This document shows positions 1 to 6,271 of a stretch of DNA of 7,744 nucleotides, in pieces. This DNA is from Deltaproteobacteria bacterium RIFOXYD12_FULL_50_9 (GTDB taxonomy: Bacteria > Desulfobacterota > Desulfobulbia > Desulfobulbales > CALZHT01): contig MGTA01000263.1 in assembly GCA_001799225.1 (NCBI GenBank), positions 23,031 through 30,774 on the forward strand, given 5' to 3'. The stretch's first letter is position 1. The number at the start of each line of letters is the position of its first letter. The position numbers and the translations under genes were made by a program. Below the pieces are notes generated by a model, which worked only from the letters and a program-made list of their open reading frames with translations, was not told the origin of the DNA and ran no database searches.

Positions 1-211
1 GATTACGGACGCCTGCCGCTGACTCCCCGATTACCCAGAGCGTTGCCAAAGGTTCCCGCCCGTGTCTCGACACAGAAGTTTCGCGGTCCTTGGGATTCGG
101 TAATAATGCCGCCGGTTTCACCATCGTGCTGTTGAACTGGCTGCTCTGTGTGAGGAACCTGGAAAGATCCTCACTATCATTTACATGCTTAGGCAAGCCG
201 GAGCGGAGCAT
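1..211 (-). CDS. Partial small hypothetical protein, third gene of the TIGR04255-type module (3' end off the window)
   Basis: An open frame of 70 codons runs from an ATG at 211 off the left edge. It begins MLRSGLPKHVNDSEDLSRFL and continues through NSTMVKPAALLPNPKDRETS and SVSRHGREPLATLWVIG. I chose this start because GAGG lies 8 bases upstream on the minus strand (GAGGCAGGGAAATG). The start lies inside the end of the 189-740 gene, overlapping it by 23 bases, which suggests translational coupling. From memory, small proteins with a D-L-x-R-F start, a VKPxAxxP patch and an S-V-x-R patch accompany TIGR04255 genes in other bacteria; that link is recollection, not a search. No catalytic motif, signal peptide or membrane segment is visible in the part present. 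Function unknown. I am fairly sure it is a real gene because the frame is open to the edge and its position fits the module. Confidence 0.6.
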   Translation of the reverse strand, partial: MLRSGLPKHVNDSEDLSRFLTQSSQFNSTMVKPAALLPNPKDRETSVSRHGREPLATLWVIGESAAGVRN

Positions 212-740
212 TTCCCTGCCTCAAAATGGATTGGATCTCAGCAAGTACCCGCGGCGGGATAGAAAAGCCATCAAAACGAGCAACACCATGTCCTTTGTCA
301 GTGCCATCCAGCCAGGCATACGCTAACCGATTACTCGGACCAACACTCAAAGAGAACAAACGATGACGGTTTTGAATCCAATCCAAGGATATTGAACCGT
401 CAGGCTCTGGCGCGCATTCAGGTGTTCGTATCCCTTCTGGCAATGCGCGGATAAAATTTTCGGCGTTCTGCAGTGATGTTAAATCAATAGGGTTTGCCCC
501 GTAACCATCCCAATCCGGCATGGCACATTCGTATGTCAGCTTCCGCAACTGCGAGATACTCGCAGACTTTCCTCCGAACAGCGACAGTGACTCCTCTGCT
601 GCCCGCACAAGTGCCGATGCGGCTTTGGTCACTATTTGTGCCTCAGCAGAAACGGCGCTGCCACACCCGGTATAGGCGTTCAACGACGTATACCCTACCA
701 AACAATAAAGCCCTATGGTTGTTGAAATAGGTTCAAGCAT
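189..740 (-). CDS. Hypothetical protein, partner of TIGR04255-family protein
   Basis: This 183-residue protein has no function I can name. The N-terminal 30 residues are mildly hydrophobic (TIGLYCLVG around 8-16) but lack the basic start and cleavage site of a convincing signal peptide. A short helical stretch rich in Ala and Glu follows (about 32-55). The conserved-looking core is W77-D-G-Y-G-A-N-P84, then A-E-N-F-I-R-A-L-P around 93-101, then PDGSISLDW at 113-121, and a late YAWLDG at 141-146. This pattern (WDGYGAxPI, FIxxLP, PDGxIxLxW) recurs, as I recall, in small proteins encoded beside TIGR04255 genes. The start at 740 overlaps the end of the 713-1477 gene by 28 bases and has ACGGAAAA directly before it. 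The end overlaps the next gene. The three are probably one coupled unit. Enzymatic or structural role unknown. Confidence 0.8.
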   Translation of the reverse strand: MLEPISTTIGLYCLVGYTSLNAYTGCGSAVSAEAQIVTKAASALVRAAEESLSLFGGKSASISQLRKLTYECAMPDWDGYGANPIDLTSLQNAENFIRALPEGIRTPECAPEPDGSISLDWIQNRHRLFSLSVGPSNRLAYAWLDGTDKGHGVARFDGFSIPPRVLAEIQSILRQGNAPLRLA

Positions 741-1477
741 TTTTCCGTTAATGAATTTCTAAAGATACGATTTTTTAAATTCTGTAATGATTGAATTTTA
801 GTAAGAATCCAATCCCAATCCGCTGCTTCACCATTTTCTAAGGATGCAACGGAATTGTCAAATATAATTGGGAGTTGATCCCCATCCCTAGGTTGTGAAG
901 TAAGTACTATATTAATTTGATGACCGGTCTGCTCTTCCACTGCGGTATGCTGATTAAAAAAACCAGTAAAGGTCAGATTTTCCTCATCGGGCAGACGGGG
1001 GCCAACTTTGAAGAAATCGTCTAAGTTGACATTTCCTCCAGAAAATGGCAGCAAAATGCGGTTAATATAGCGCAGACGAATCAACCGGACCTGTACGGGA
1101 GCTGCTAGCTCAAAATATAAACGCCACGTACGTTCGATCTCCGGCAGGTAATCATAGAGATTGGTGTAAGGGAAAAGCCGGTTGAACGAGAACCCCTGCG
1201 CCCTTATTTGAACAAGTTGTTTCTCATCATCCTGCAAAAACTGAAAAGCCTGCACCCCATGCCGCACTGATACTTCCGGCTGCCCGCCAGGAGGCGTTGC
1301 GATTTGATGTTCTTGAATCAATTGTGTACGGAATATTGGGTAGCGCTCACAAAAGCATTCAAGAGCCTTACCTTGGAGAGCAGCAAGCTGCTGCCCTGGC
1401 GGCAGGTCGCATTCGATATCCATGACCGCTTCGACAATCGGCGGATGGCGCAATTTTAGCTGAGATTCATTCATCAT
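713..1477 (-). CDS. TIGR04255 family protein
   Basis: This 254-residue protein matches my knowledge of the sporadically distributed TIGR04255 family. The N-terminus has the typical H11-P-P-I-V-E-A-V18 segment. The middle has a strand with R-L-R-Y-I-N-R at 134-140. The C-terminus carries LKNRIFRNSLTEKCLNLF at 234-251, like the family's usual ending (an N-x-I-F segment followed by S-x-T-E-K/x-x-L-x-x-F). Length is normal for the family. No signal peptide or membrane helix is seen, so it is probably cytoplasmic. The family has no established biochemical role. Two ATG codons start the frame; the second (at 1474) has AGG four bases upstream and may be the real start. It is first in the overlapping trio with 189-740 and 1-211. 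It begins only 18 bases after the stop of a decayed methyltransferase stub, so its promoter may lie within the stub region. Confidence 0.85.
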   Translation of the reverse strand: MMNESQLKLRHPPIVEAVMDIECDLPPGQQLAALQGKALECFCERYPIFRTQLIQEHQIATPPGGQPEVSVRHGVQAFQFLQDDEKQLVQIRAQGFSFNRLFPYTNLYDYLPEIERTWRLYFELAAPVQVRLIRLRYINRILLPFSGGNVNLDDFFKVGPRLPDEENLTFTGFFNQHTAVEEQTGHQINIVLTSQPRDGDQLPIIFDNSVASLENGEAADWDWILTKIQSLQNLKNRIFRNSLTEKCLNLFQQP

Positions 1478-1495
1478 GCCTAATACTGTATCAGA

Positions 1496-1558
1496 TTATT
1501 GGACTTTGAACACCTTTAAAACTTCCTCAGTCAAACATGCAATGATAGACAAGGCCAT
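1496..1558 (-). pseudogene. Remnant of the 3' end of a Mod-type DNA methyltransferase
   Basis: A frame of 20 codons ends with TAA at 1496-1498 and reads MALSIIACLTEEVLKVFKVQ. The last residues align without gaps to the C-terminus of the methyltransferase encoded at 3479-5875 (IAVKVINHLGDEVMKVFRVV): both end in E-V-(L/M)-K-V-F-(K/R)-V. By eye about nine of 19 positions are identical and most others are conservative. The frame is closed by a TAA just upstream, so nothing more of the gene survives. It overlaps the end of the RhuM fragment in another frame, which marks a deletion junction near 1558. The alternative is a chance resemblance in a short peptide. The match of both sequence and position at the stop codon makes that less likely, but it remains an inference. 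Confidence 0.45.
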
Positions 1559-1794
1559 GAAGATTTATGGTTGTTACCATCGGCGGCAGTTGTTTCCAAA
1601 ATGGAAATAGCTGCATTTTCTACTAGCTCACCGGATGCAAAGATGTTCCTTAAATGTTTGGTAATCGTGGGAACTTGAACCCCAAACAGCTCGGCTAAGG
1701 CCTTCTGGGTAAGCCAGGCCGTTTCATCCTTAAAAAGGACCTCGACTTTCTTGTTGCCATCGGGTGTGGCGTAAAAAATAATTTCGTTATTTAT
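1531..1794 (-). pseudogene. RhuM-family protein, N-terminal fragment (start lost, C-terminus lost)
   Basis: On the minus strand the frame reads NNEIIFYATPDGNKKVEVLF, then DETAWLTQKALAELFGVQVP, then TITKHLRNIFASGELVENAA and ISILETTAADGN, before a TGA at 1531-1533. This is the characteristic start of the RhuM/virulence-RhuM family: an N-terminal DNA-binding-like segment with W-L-T-Q, L-A-x-L-F-x-V, and H-x-x-N-I-F-x-x-G-E-L. Intact members are typically some 300 residues and continue with K-x-Y-N-L-D and V-G-Y-R-V; here homology stops after about residue 75. The expected initiator is ATA (1792-1794) where the family has ATG-AAT-AAC. An in-frame TGA lies just upstream at 1801-1803. The gene is therefore broken at both ends. 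RhuM genes commonly sit inside restriction-modification and defence islands, which fits the setting. Confidence 0.75.
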
Positions 1795-1800
1795 GGTGTC

Positions 1801-1923
1801 TCATCTGTCCGGTCTGGCCGGGGTGAGTTGCTGATTAAAGGCGGTGATCTGCATGGCCGTCTGTTCCTTGTCGATGAGTTTGGCAAGACTGACGGTAAAG
1901 GTGCCGGCGATGCGGAATTCCAT
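1801..1923 (-). pseudogene. N-terminal stub of a UvrD-like DNA helicase (RelE-like N-terminus)
   Basis: A 40-codon frame starts with ATG at 1923, has a good ribosome site (GGAGA five bases before it), and ends at TGA 1801-1803. The peptide is MEFRIAGTFTVSLAKLIDKE followed by QTAMQITAFNQQLTPARPDR. It closely resembles the start I know from a family of UvrD-type helicases (MEFRIADTFTDSLARL..., then ...TTAFDLQLNP). In those proteins a RelE/ParE-like toxin fold of about 100 residues precedes the helicase domain. Only the first 40 residues remain, so neither toxin nor helicase activity can exist. The frame is the same as that of the RhuM fragment downstream, so the two are separated only by the TGA and three codons. 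A short free-standing gene is possible but unlikely. Confidence 0.55.
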
Positions 1924-1948
1924 CAGACTCTCCAGTCGTCTGCTTGAT

Positions 1949-1963
1949 TGATTAGCGTAATCA
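1949..1963. repeat. Short perfect inverted repeat in the gap after the nuclease gene
   Basis: TGATTA-GCG-TAATCA is a perfect 6-base inverted repeat with a 3-base loop, in the 67-base gap between the stop of the 473-residue gene (1991) and the helicase stub start (1923). It lacks a following T-run on the minus strand, so it is not a convincing intrinsic terminator. It could be a small operator or chance. Confidence 0.3.
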
Positions 1964-1990
1964 CCCTCAGCCTGCCGATTTAATCATGCC

Positions 1991-3412
1991 TCATAGCTTT
2001 GCCTTTATATTATGCCTTTCAAACAACTGCTGAAAAAAATCGATTGCCATCTGCTTAGTCGCCGGTCCGATGGCCTGCTTCCCCTTGGCTAAGGTTACGT
2101 CTTTGAACTCTGCGCCACCGAACCTGTATAATTCGTATCCTGTCAAGCGCAAACGTCGATCTTCTGCGACCATATCCCCGTATTTGACAGGCGAAACCTT
2201 ATCGCTAACAGCGTAATGGTGTTTTCCATCAACTTCGATCACGATGCGGACATTGCGGTCTAGCAAGAGCAGCAGGTCCATGCGTTGGCGTAAAAGTACA
2301 GGATTACTGCCGCGCTCTTTTATTGTGCGAGGGTCGTAGTGCAAATAAACTTGGGGAATAAGTGCCGGAAGCTGGTCACCCAGCAGCTTAGAGAACACAT
2401 GGTAATAGGTATCGAATAACGCAAACTCACCAGGTGATGATGTTTCCTTCACAGAAAGCAAGAGGCGGATATACAGAGATCGTTTGGCCTCTGTCAGATT
2501 GGGGAGTTTTTCGCGTTCCTGCCACCATTCGGCTAAAGTAGTCCACAGCAAACCTGAATCGGTCAGGAAGCGGTCGTATAATAATGCGTCGGTGTCGTTA
2601 CGAATTCCGATGTCGTTATTAATAGCGTCGGTGAAATACAAGTCCGGCTTGGCCTTAATCGCGGCGAATATGAGATTCTTTGGGGCTCCGATCACACCTG
2701 TAGCGGTCCTCTGCACCGCATAAATAGGGTGCCCAGACTGTTCGTCGACCACTACGACATTGAACCCGTCGACTTTCAAGATATCATTTAAGGCATTAGC
2801 TAAGTAGGCTTGATCGTCACCACGTCGTACCACAGGGTCTAGCAACTTTTCCAGCAAGACAAAAATACGGGTTTGGCTGCACGTAAGCGCATCGCACCTG
2901 ATCAGCAATTCTTCGTTCGAGAAATCGTCATTGCGAATATAGTGCTGATTAATCTCCTGTGCGAGCGTAGGAAGAAAGTTAAAGTTATTGAGTCCTTCAT
3001 AGGACAGAGGCTCCGACGAAATAATGTTCAAACCATCGAAAAGATTACCGCCGCCGAACAGGGGATCAAGGTCGTTTAAGACTTTCAGCACATCCCGACG
3101 AGTTATGTCTGTGATACGATGTTCGGCGTGAATAGTCATCTCGCTGACCACATCAGATAATGCCGTGTTTTCAAAATTTTTGAGTACATCGTCGGCAATT
3201 CGCAGTAAATCAGGCTTTTCGAACCCTATGAGACGATTCTTCACATAAATCCGCTTGCTGCTATGCGCCTCATTATCCTCACCTGGCGCCAACCCAAGCC
3301 CTGTACAGACTTTTGGTATGTTATAGGACTTAACATTAGCCGCCAGCGCCTCTGCAATACGGTTGCGCAATGTGTCCAATGGGATGAGTTGTGTCTTCGC
3401 TCTTGCTGCCAT
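1991..3412 (-). CDS. AbiJ_NTD3-like abortive-infection protein with C-terminal PD-(D/E)XK (DUF559-like) nuclease
   Basis: This is a 473-residue cytoplasmic-looking protein with no signal peptide or membrane helix. Residues about 10-160 resemble the AbiJ N-terminal domain 3: R16-N-R-I-A, a G-L-G-L patch at 38-41, S51-S-K-R-I-Y-V57, and L-L-R-I-A at 69-73. The middle contains KPDLYFTDAINNDIGI (255-270) and L-W-x-x-L-A-E-W-W (289-297), which I remember as conserved in such proteins but of unknown role. Residues about 375-435 carry a Vsr/DUF559-type nuclease pattern: D379 in RMDLLLLLD, E393-V-D395-G-K397-H-H, then E417-D-R-R-L-R-L-T-G-Y-E-L-Y-R-F431. The likely role is a DNA- or RNA-cutting effector in phage defence (inference). 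The ribosome site is weak (AGAG nine bases before ATG). It lies 66 bases after the methyltransferase stop, probably the same operon, in the position where a type III locus would have its Res gene. Confidence 0.75.
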   Translation of the reverse strand: MAARAKTQLIPLDTLRNRIAEALAANVKSYNIPKVCTGLGLAPGEDNEAHSSKRIYVKNRLIGFEKPDLLRIADDVLKNFENTALSDVVSEMTIHAEHRITDITRRDVLKVLNDLDPLFGGGNLFDGLNIISSEPLSYEGLNNFNFLPTLAQEINQHYIRNDDFSNEELLIRCDALTCSQTRIFVLLEKLLDPVVRRGDDQAYLANALNDILKVDGFNVVVVDEQSGHPIYAVQRTATGVIGAPKNLIFAAIKAKPDLYFTDAINNDIGIRNDTDALLYDRFLTDSGLLWTTLAEWWQEREKLPNLTEAKRSLYIRLLLSVKETSSPGEFALFDTYYHVFSKLLGDQLPALIPQVYLHYDPRTIKERGSNPVLLRQRMDLLLLLDRNVRIVIEVDGKHHYAVSDKVSPVKYGDMVAEDRRLRLTGYELYRFGGAEFKDVTLAKGKQAIGPATKQMAIDFFQQLFERHNIKAKL

Positions 3413-3434
3413 TTATGCGTGCTCTTAGTCCCGA

Positions 3435-3467
3435 TTTATATAATTTCAGTTAAATCAGTTTTGTCAT
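3435..3467 (-). promoter_or_regulatory. Weak candidate promoter for the nuclease gene
   Basis: In the 66-base gap between the methyltransferase stop and the nuclease start, the minus strand has ATGACA (3467-3462) and TATAAA (3440-3435). The spacing is 21 bases, too long for a standard sigma-70 promoter; TATATA overlapping it gives 19. The gap is AT-rich and has no T-run hairpin, so a secondary promoter is possible and read-through from upstream equally so. Confidence 0.25.
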
Positions 3468-3478
3468 TTCTGCATAAG

Positions 3479-5875
3479 TTAAACTACCCTGAACACCTTC
3501 ATTACTTCATCTCCCAAATGGTTGATGACCTTCACTGCAATACGTCCGGATTCCGGTTTGTCGAAGGGGCGGGAGGTGTCGCTGTTGAGAATTGCCCATG
3601 CGTCTTCATTGATTTCTGCCTTGAGAGTAGTCTTGAGGGATTTGTACGGGTCGCCAGCGCCGAGAAAATAGGCATGACGAACGAAGAAGCTCTCTTCGTT
3701 ATAGTCAGTATCGATAAACCAGCAGGCGATACCTTCAGCACCATCACTTCTCACCTCACCGGTGTTGGGATGGAAGACGTCAACGCCGTTGATCTTGACC
3801 CGGATCTGATTGTTTTCGACTTCGATGAGGTCGATATCAGGCTCGCCGAAAATGACGAAAAGATTGCCCTTGCCAGTATTCTTAAGGTCGTCTGCCATGT
3901 GGAGGTCGGCATTCATCCGGGCTTTGAGCACCGGAATACGGCCAAGTTTGTCAAACTCCGAGGAGCGAGCGTCGTAGTTGAAGGCGCAAGCAATAAGGGC
4001 ATCAAAACCGGCATCACCAGCTTCATGAGCAGCTTCTACTAAATCTGGGCGGGAGACAGTACCAAATTCGGGGCCAATGAAAATGGCAGCGCGTTTTTCT
4101 GTGCCGGATTCCGCCGTGCCTTCAAGATAGCGACCCTCAGCACAAACCCGGTCACCCGGCCAGGGAGTGAGGGAGGAGAAGGTGATCTTGTCCTCCTTAT
4201 GGGCTTGCTGTACCCCGGCAGTTTTGAGGTTCTCCAAGATCATCCGGACAAAGACAGACTCATCGTGGGTCTCTGTGCTGGCTGTCTGCTGTGGGTCGAT
4301 CAATTCGTCATTCTCGTCCACGGCCAGCACACGGTGCGGGGAGAGGCTCTCAACGGTAAACGGCCCGGCCACTCGAACCTTCTTTTTATCGTCGTATGGT
4401 TTATCGTAGAGATATTCAAACTCGGCTTTGGCTGCGATAGAGGCGTCAATTGCCTTTTGCCGGGCAATGCGCTGTTGCCACCACTGGGCATGCAGCTTTT
4501 TCGCATCGGCTGACCATTTTTCATCGGCCTCGCGGGGAATTACCCACTCTTCCCAACTCTTGTTCACTGCCTGATTGAGCTGTTGGTGCAGCGGTTCCAG
4601 CTTTACCTGAAATCTCTCCCAGATGATATCGATCTCTGTGTTGTTGGCAATGGAACCGAGCGTAACATATGGAACGCGCTCGTAAACAAATCCCTGGCGG
4701 ATATCGCCACGTATTGGCTGACTTGATGGAGTGCTTCGGCTAACCTCTGCTTCCTTTATTTGACCATCGCGACTGTCGGCAAGAAGGTAATACGAATAGC
4801 GAGCACCCATAATTCTGGCTCTGGCAAGTGACAAAGCAACACGTGAAGTATCAATGGTTATCCAGCGGCGGCCCCACTGTTCAGCGACGTATGCAGTGGT
4901 TCCTGAACCACAAGTAGGGTCAAGCACCAGATCGCCGGGATCACTTGCCATCAAAATACAGCGTTCGACTACCTGTTGCTCAGTTTGGACTACATAAATA
5001 CGATCTGTAGACTTACCTGAAGTATCATCCCAAACGTTAGTCATTCTCTTGAATGGGCTGTCTACATGGTATTTGCGAAACCAAGGTGGGCCACCTCTTG
5101 CTTCAAGTCTACCAGCCTTATTTACACGGTTCATTCCATCAATTGTTGTTTTCCAGTGGGCGTTATTGCCAACTGTGAATTGTTTACCTTCAAACTCCAG
5201 GTATTGTTTCTCCTTCGAAGCTCCTGCCGATGATGTTTTCGAAAGAGCATAGACTTGCCCACCATCTGGAACCAATTTGGGATCACGCCTTTCAGAAGGG
5301 GTTAACGGTCGAGATAAGTTTTCAATTGTAGCTCCCCAGGAACCACCTCGCGTTTCAGTGACCCATTCAAATAAAGGTTTTTCCCTTAACAATTTGCGGA
5401 ACTTTGTATCACCTTTGGATTTGCTGTACCAGAGAATGAAAAAATGATTGTCATCCAGAAATAGGCTTGGAGTTGCTGTCTTTCTTACCGAAATCTGGGA
5501 AACAAAATTTTCATCACCAAAAACCTCGTCGAGGAGTGCACGAAATCGATGAACATTAGCATCGCCAATTTGTACAAACAATGAACCACTCGGCGCAAGA
5601 AGATCTCGCGCTGCAGTGATGCGATCTCGTGCATAGGTTAAATATGAATGAATTCCATCCCGCCATGTATCACGAAAAGCCTTCACCTGCTCCGGCTCAC
5701 GAGTTATATGCGCAACGTTACCGTCGTCAACCGTTCGACTGGTGGTGGACCATTGGAAGTTGGAGTTGAACTTTATGCCATAAGGTGGGTCAAAATAGAT
5801 GCACTGCACCTTGCCGCGTAGCCCTTCCCTCTCGGCAAGCGAGGCCATCACCTGCAAACTGTCACCCAGTATCAT
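3479..5875 (-). CDS. Mod-type (type III-like, beta-class) adenine DNA methyltransferase, catalytic and C-terminal part of a frameshifted gene
   Basis: This frame (798 residues from its first ATG) holds the catalytic body of a site-specific DNA N6-adenine methyltransferase. It has motif IV D29-P-P-Y32, followed much later by the SAM-binding motif I D319-P-T-C-G-S-G325. That order (DPPY before FxGxG) is typical of beta-class enzymes such as type III Mod subunits. Other family segments are SNFQ (38-41), F100-V-Q-I-G-D-x-N-V-H, and DEVFGDENF (116-124). Residues about 140-310 between the motifs should contain the target-recognition region. The long C-terminal part (about 400-798) is charged and helical, with many Trp/Lys around 415-495. 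The ATG at 5875 is not the true start: the frame is open further upstream (YQHDANWTNR precedes it), and the real N-terminus is the separate frame 5862-6269. Joining them gives about 929 residues, a normal length. The family's usual Res helicase partner is absent here. Confidence 0.85.
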   Translation of the reverse strand: MILGDSLQVMASLAEREGLRGKVQCIYFDPPYGIKFNSNFQWSTTSRTVDDGNVAHITREPEQVKAFRDTWRDGIHSYLTYARDRITAARDLLAPSGSLFVQIGDANVHRFRALLDEVFGDENFVSQISVRKTATPSLFLDDNHFFILWYSKSKGDTKFRKLLREKPLFEWVTETRGGSWGATIENLSRPLTPSERRDPKLVPDGGQVYALSKTSSAGASKEKQYLEFEGKQFTVGNNAHWKTTIDGMNRVNKAGRLEARGGPPWFRKYHVDSPFKRMTNVWDDTSGKSTDRIYVVQTEQQVVERCILMASDPGDLVLDPTCGSGTTAYVAEQWGRRWITIDTSRVALSLARARIMGARYSYYLLADSRDGQIKEAEVSRSTPSSQPIRGDIRQGFVYERVPYVTLGSIANNTEIDIIWERFQVKLEPLHQQLNQAVNKSWEEWVIPREADEKWSADAKKLHAQWWQQRIARQKAIDASIAAKAEFEYLYDKPYDDKKKVRVAGPFTVESLSPHRVLAVDENDELIDPQQTASTETHDESVFVRMILENLKTAGVQQAHKEDKITFSSLTPWPGDRVCAEGRYLEGTAESGTEKRAAIFIGPEFGTVSRPDLVEAAHEAGDAGFDALIACAFNYDARSSEFDKLGRIPVLKARMNADLHMADDLKNTGKGNLFVIFGEPDIDLIEVENNQIRVKINGVDVFHPNTGEVRSDGAEGIACWFIDTDYNEESFFVRHAYFLGAGDPYKSLKTTLKAEINEDAWAILNSDTSRPFDKPESGRIAVKVINHLGDEVMKVFRVV

Positions 5876-6269
5876 GCGATTGGTCCAGTTGGCGTCGTGC
5901 TGGTAGAACTCTGTCTTTGGCTATGCCGTTAAAGTCGGCGAAGAGATCGAGTTGCACCTTCTTACCTTTTTTCTCCTCCTCCTGAGTGCGGCGTAGCAGA
6001 TCGTCAATCAAAACCTTCGGGTGGACCTTCTCCTGAATATAGAGCGGCGGGGCATGGACCACCAAGTCAGACCAATCTTGCTCATCCTTGCCGCGCCAAA
6101 CAAGTTGCGGGTCGAGGTCACGGTTTCGGCGCTCGTAGGCCAACCTGATGGGGTTTTGCTCATCCTGGCGCATCACCGACTGGTATTCAGCAGTAGGGAT
6201 ATTCTTCCGAGTTGCTTCATCGTGGGTGATGGTTTCGACTGTCAGCTTTGTTGCCGGCTTCTTGGACAT
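5862..6269 (-). CDS. N-terminal part of the frameshifted Mod-type methyltransferase
   Basis: This 135-codon frame encodes the N-terminus of the methyltransferase continued at 3479-5875. It starts MSKKPATKLTVETITHDEAT. It includes DPQLVWRGKDEQ (53-64) and APPLYIQEKVHP (73-84), which in my knowledge belong to the N-terminal region of large Mod-type methylases. It then has a lysine-rich linker (EEEKKGKKVQLDLF, 97-110) and ADFNGI (111-116). After residue 116 the sequence is out of frame (AKDRVLPARR...) and stops 14 bases into the next frame. The correct continuation is PKTEFYQHDANW in the other frame. The ATG lies two bases after the stop of the Fic gene, so translation is probably coupled; AAGGAA lies 12 bases before the start, rather far. 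Alone this fragment has no methyltransferase motif. A related N-terminus is encoded at the right edge of the window. Confidence 0.8.
   Translation of the reverse strand: MSKKPATKLTVETITHDEATRKNIPTAEYQSVMRQDEQNPIRLAYERRNRDLDPQLVWRGKDEQDWSDLVVHAPPLYIQEKVHPKVLIDDLLRRTQEEEKKGKKVQLDLFADFNGIAKDRVLPARRQLDQSHDTG
5915..5925 (-). other. Single-base frameshift site within the methyltransferase gene
   Basis: The sense strand reads GGC ATA GCC AAA GAC. The family sequence continues I-P-K-T-E-F-Y-Q, which needs CCA AAG ACA GAG TTC TAC, one base out of frame. In the downstream frame a TAG lies directly before CCA, so the break can be placed at ATAG/CCA to within a few bases. One extra base (or two missing) explains it. 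It may be a mutation, a sequencing or assembly error, or, least likely, recoding. Confidence 0.8.
5959..6113. repeat. Direct repeat, copy 1 (within the methyltransferase N-terminal coding region)
   Basis: This stretch matches 7590-7744 in the same orientation without gaps. Over 5981-6113 I count about ten mismatches by eye, so roughly 92% identity. It encodes residues 53-101 and the start of the linker of the methyltransferase. The two copies flank the fic gene, so recombination between them would delete or duplicate fic. Confidence 0.85.
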
Positions 6270-6271
6270 GG

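Noticed and set aside
202..740. Signal peptide or membrane anchor at the N-terminus of the 183-residue protein
   Set aside because: The hydrophobic stretch is only about nine residues, is preceded by an acidic residue rather than basic ones, and has no clear cleavage site.
3263..4042. A 259-codon open frame on the plus strand
   Set aside because: It lies opposite the methyltransferase 3' end and nuclease 5' end, which have clear family motifs on the minus strand. Its translation shows no recognisable domain, and it crosses the intergenic gap; it is an antisense shadow.
5862..5925. Programmed ribosomal frameshifting in the methyltransferase
   Set aside because: Restoring the frame needs a forward shift of one base, and the site (ATA GCC AAA) lacks an evident slippery run, rare codon with upstream Shine-Dalgarno, or stop codon in the right place. 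A mutation or sequencing error is simpler.
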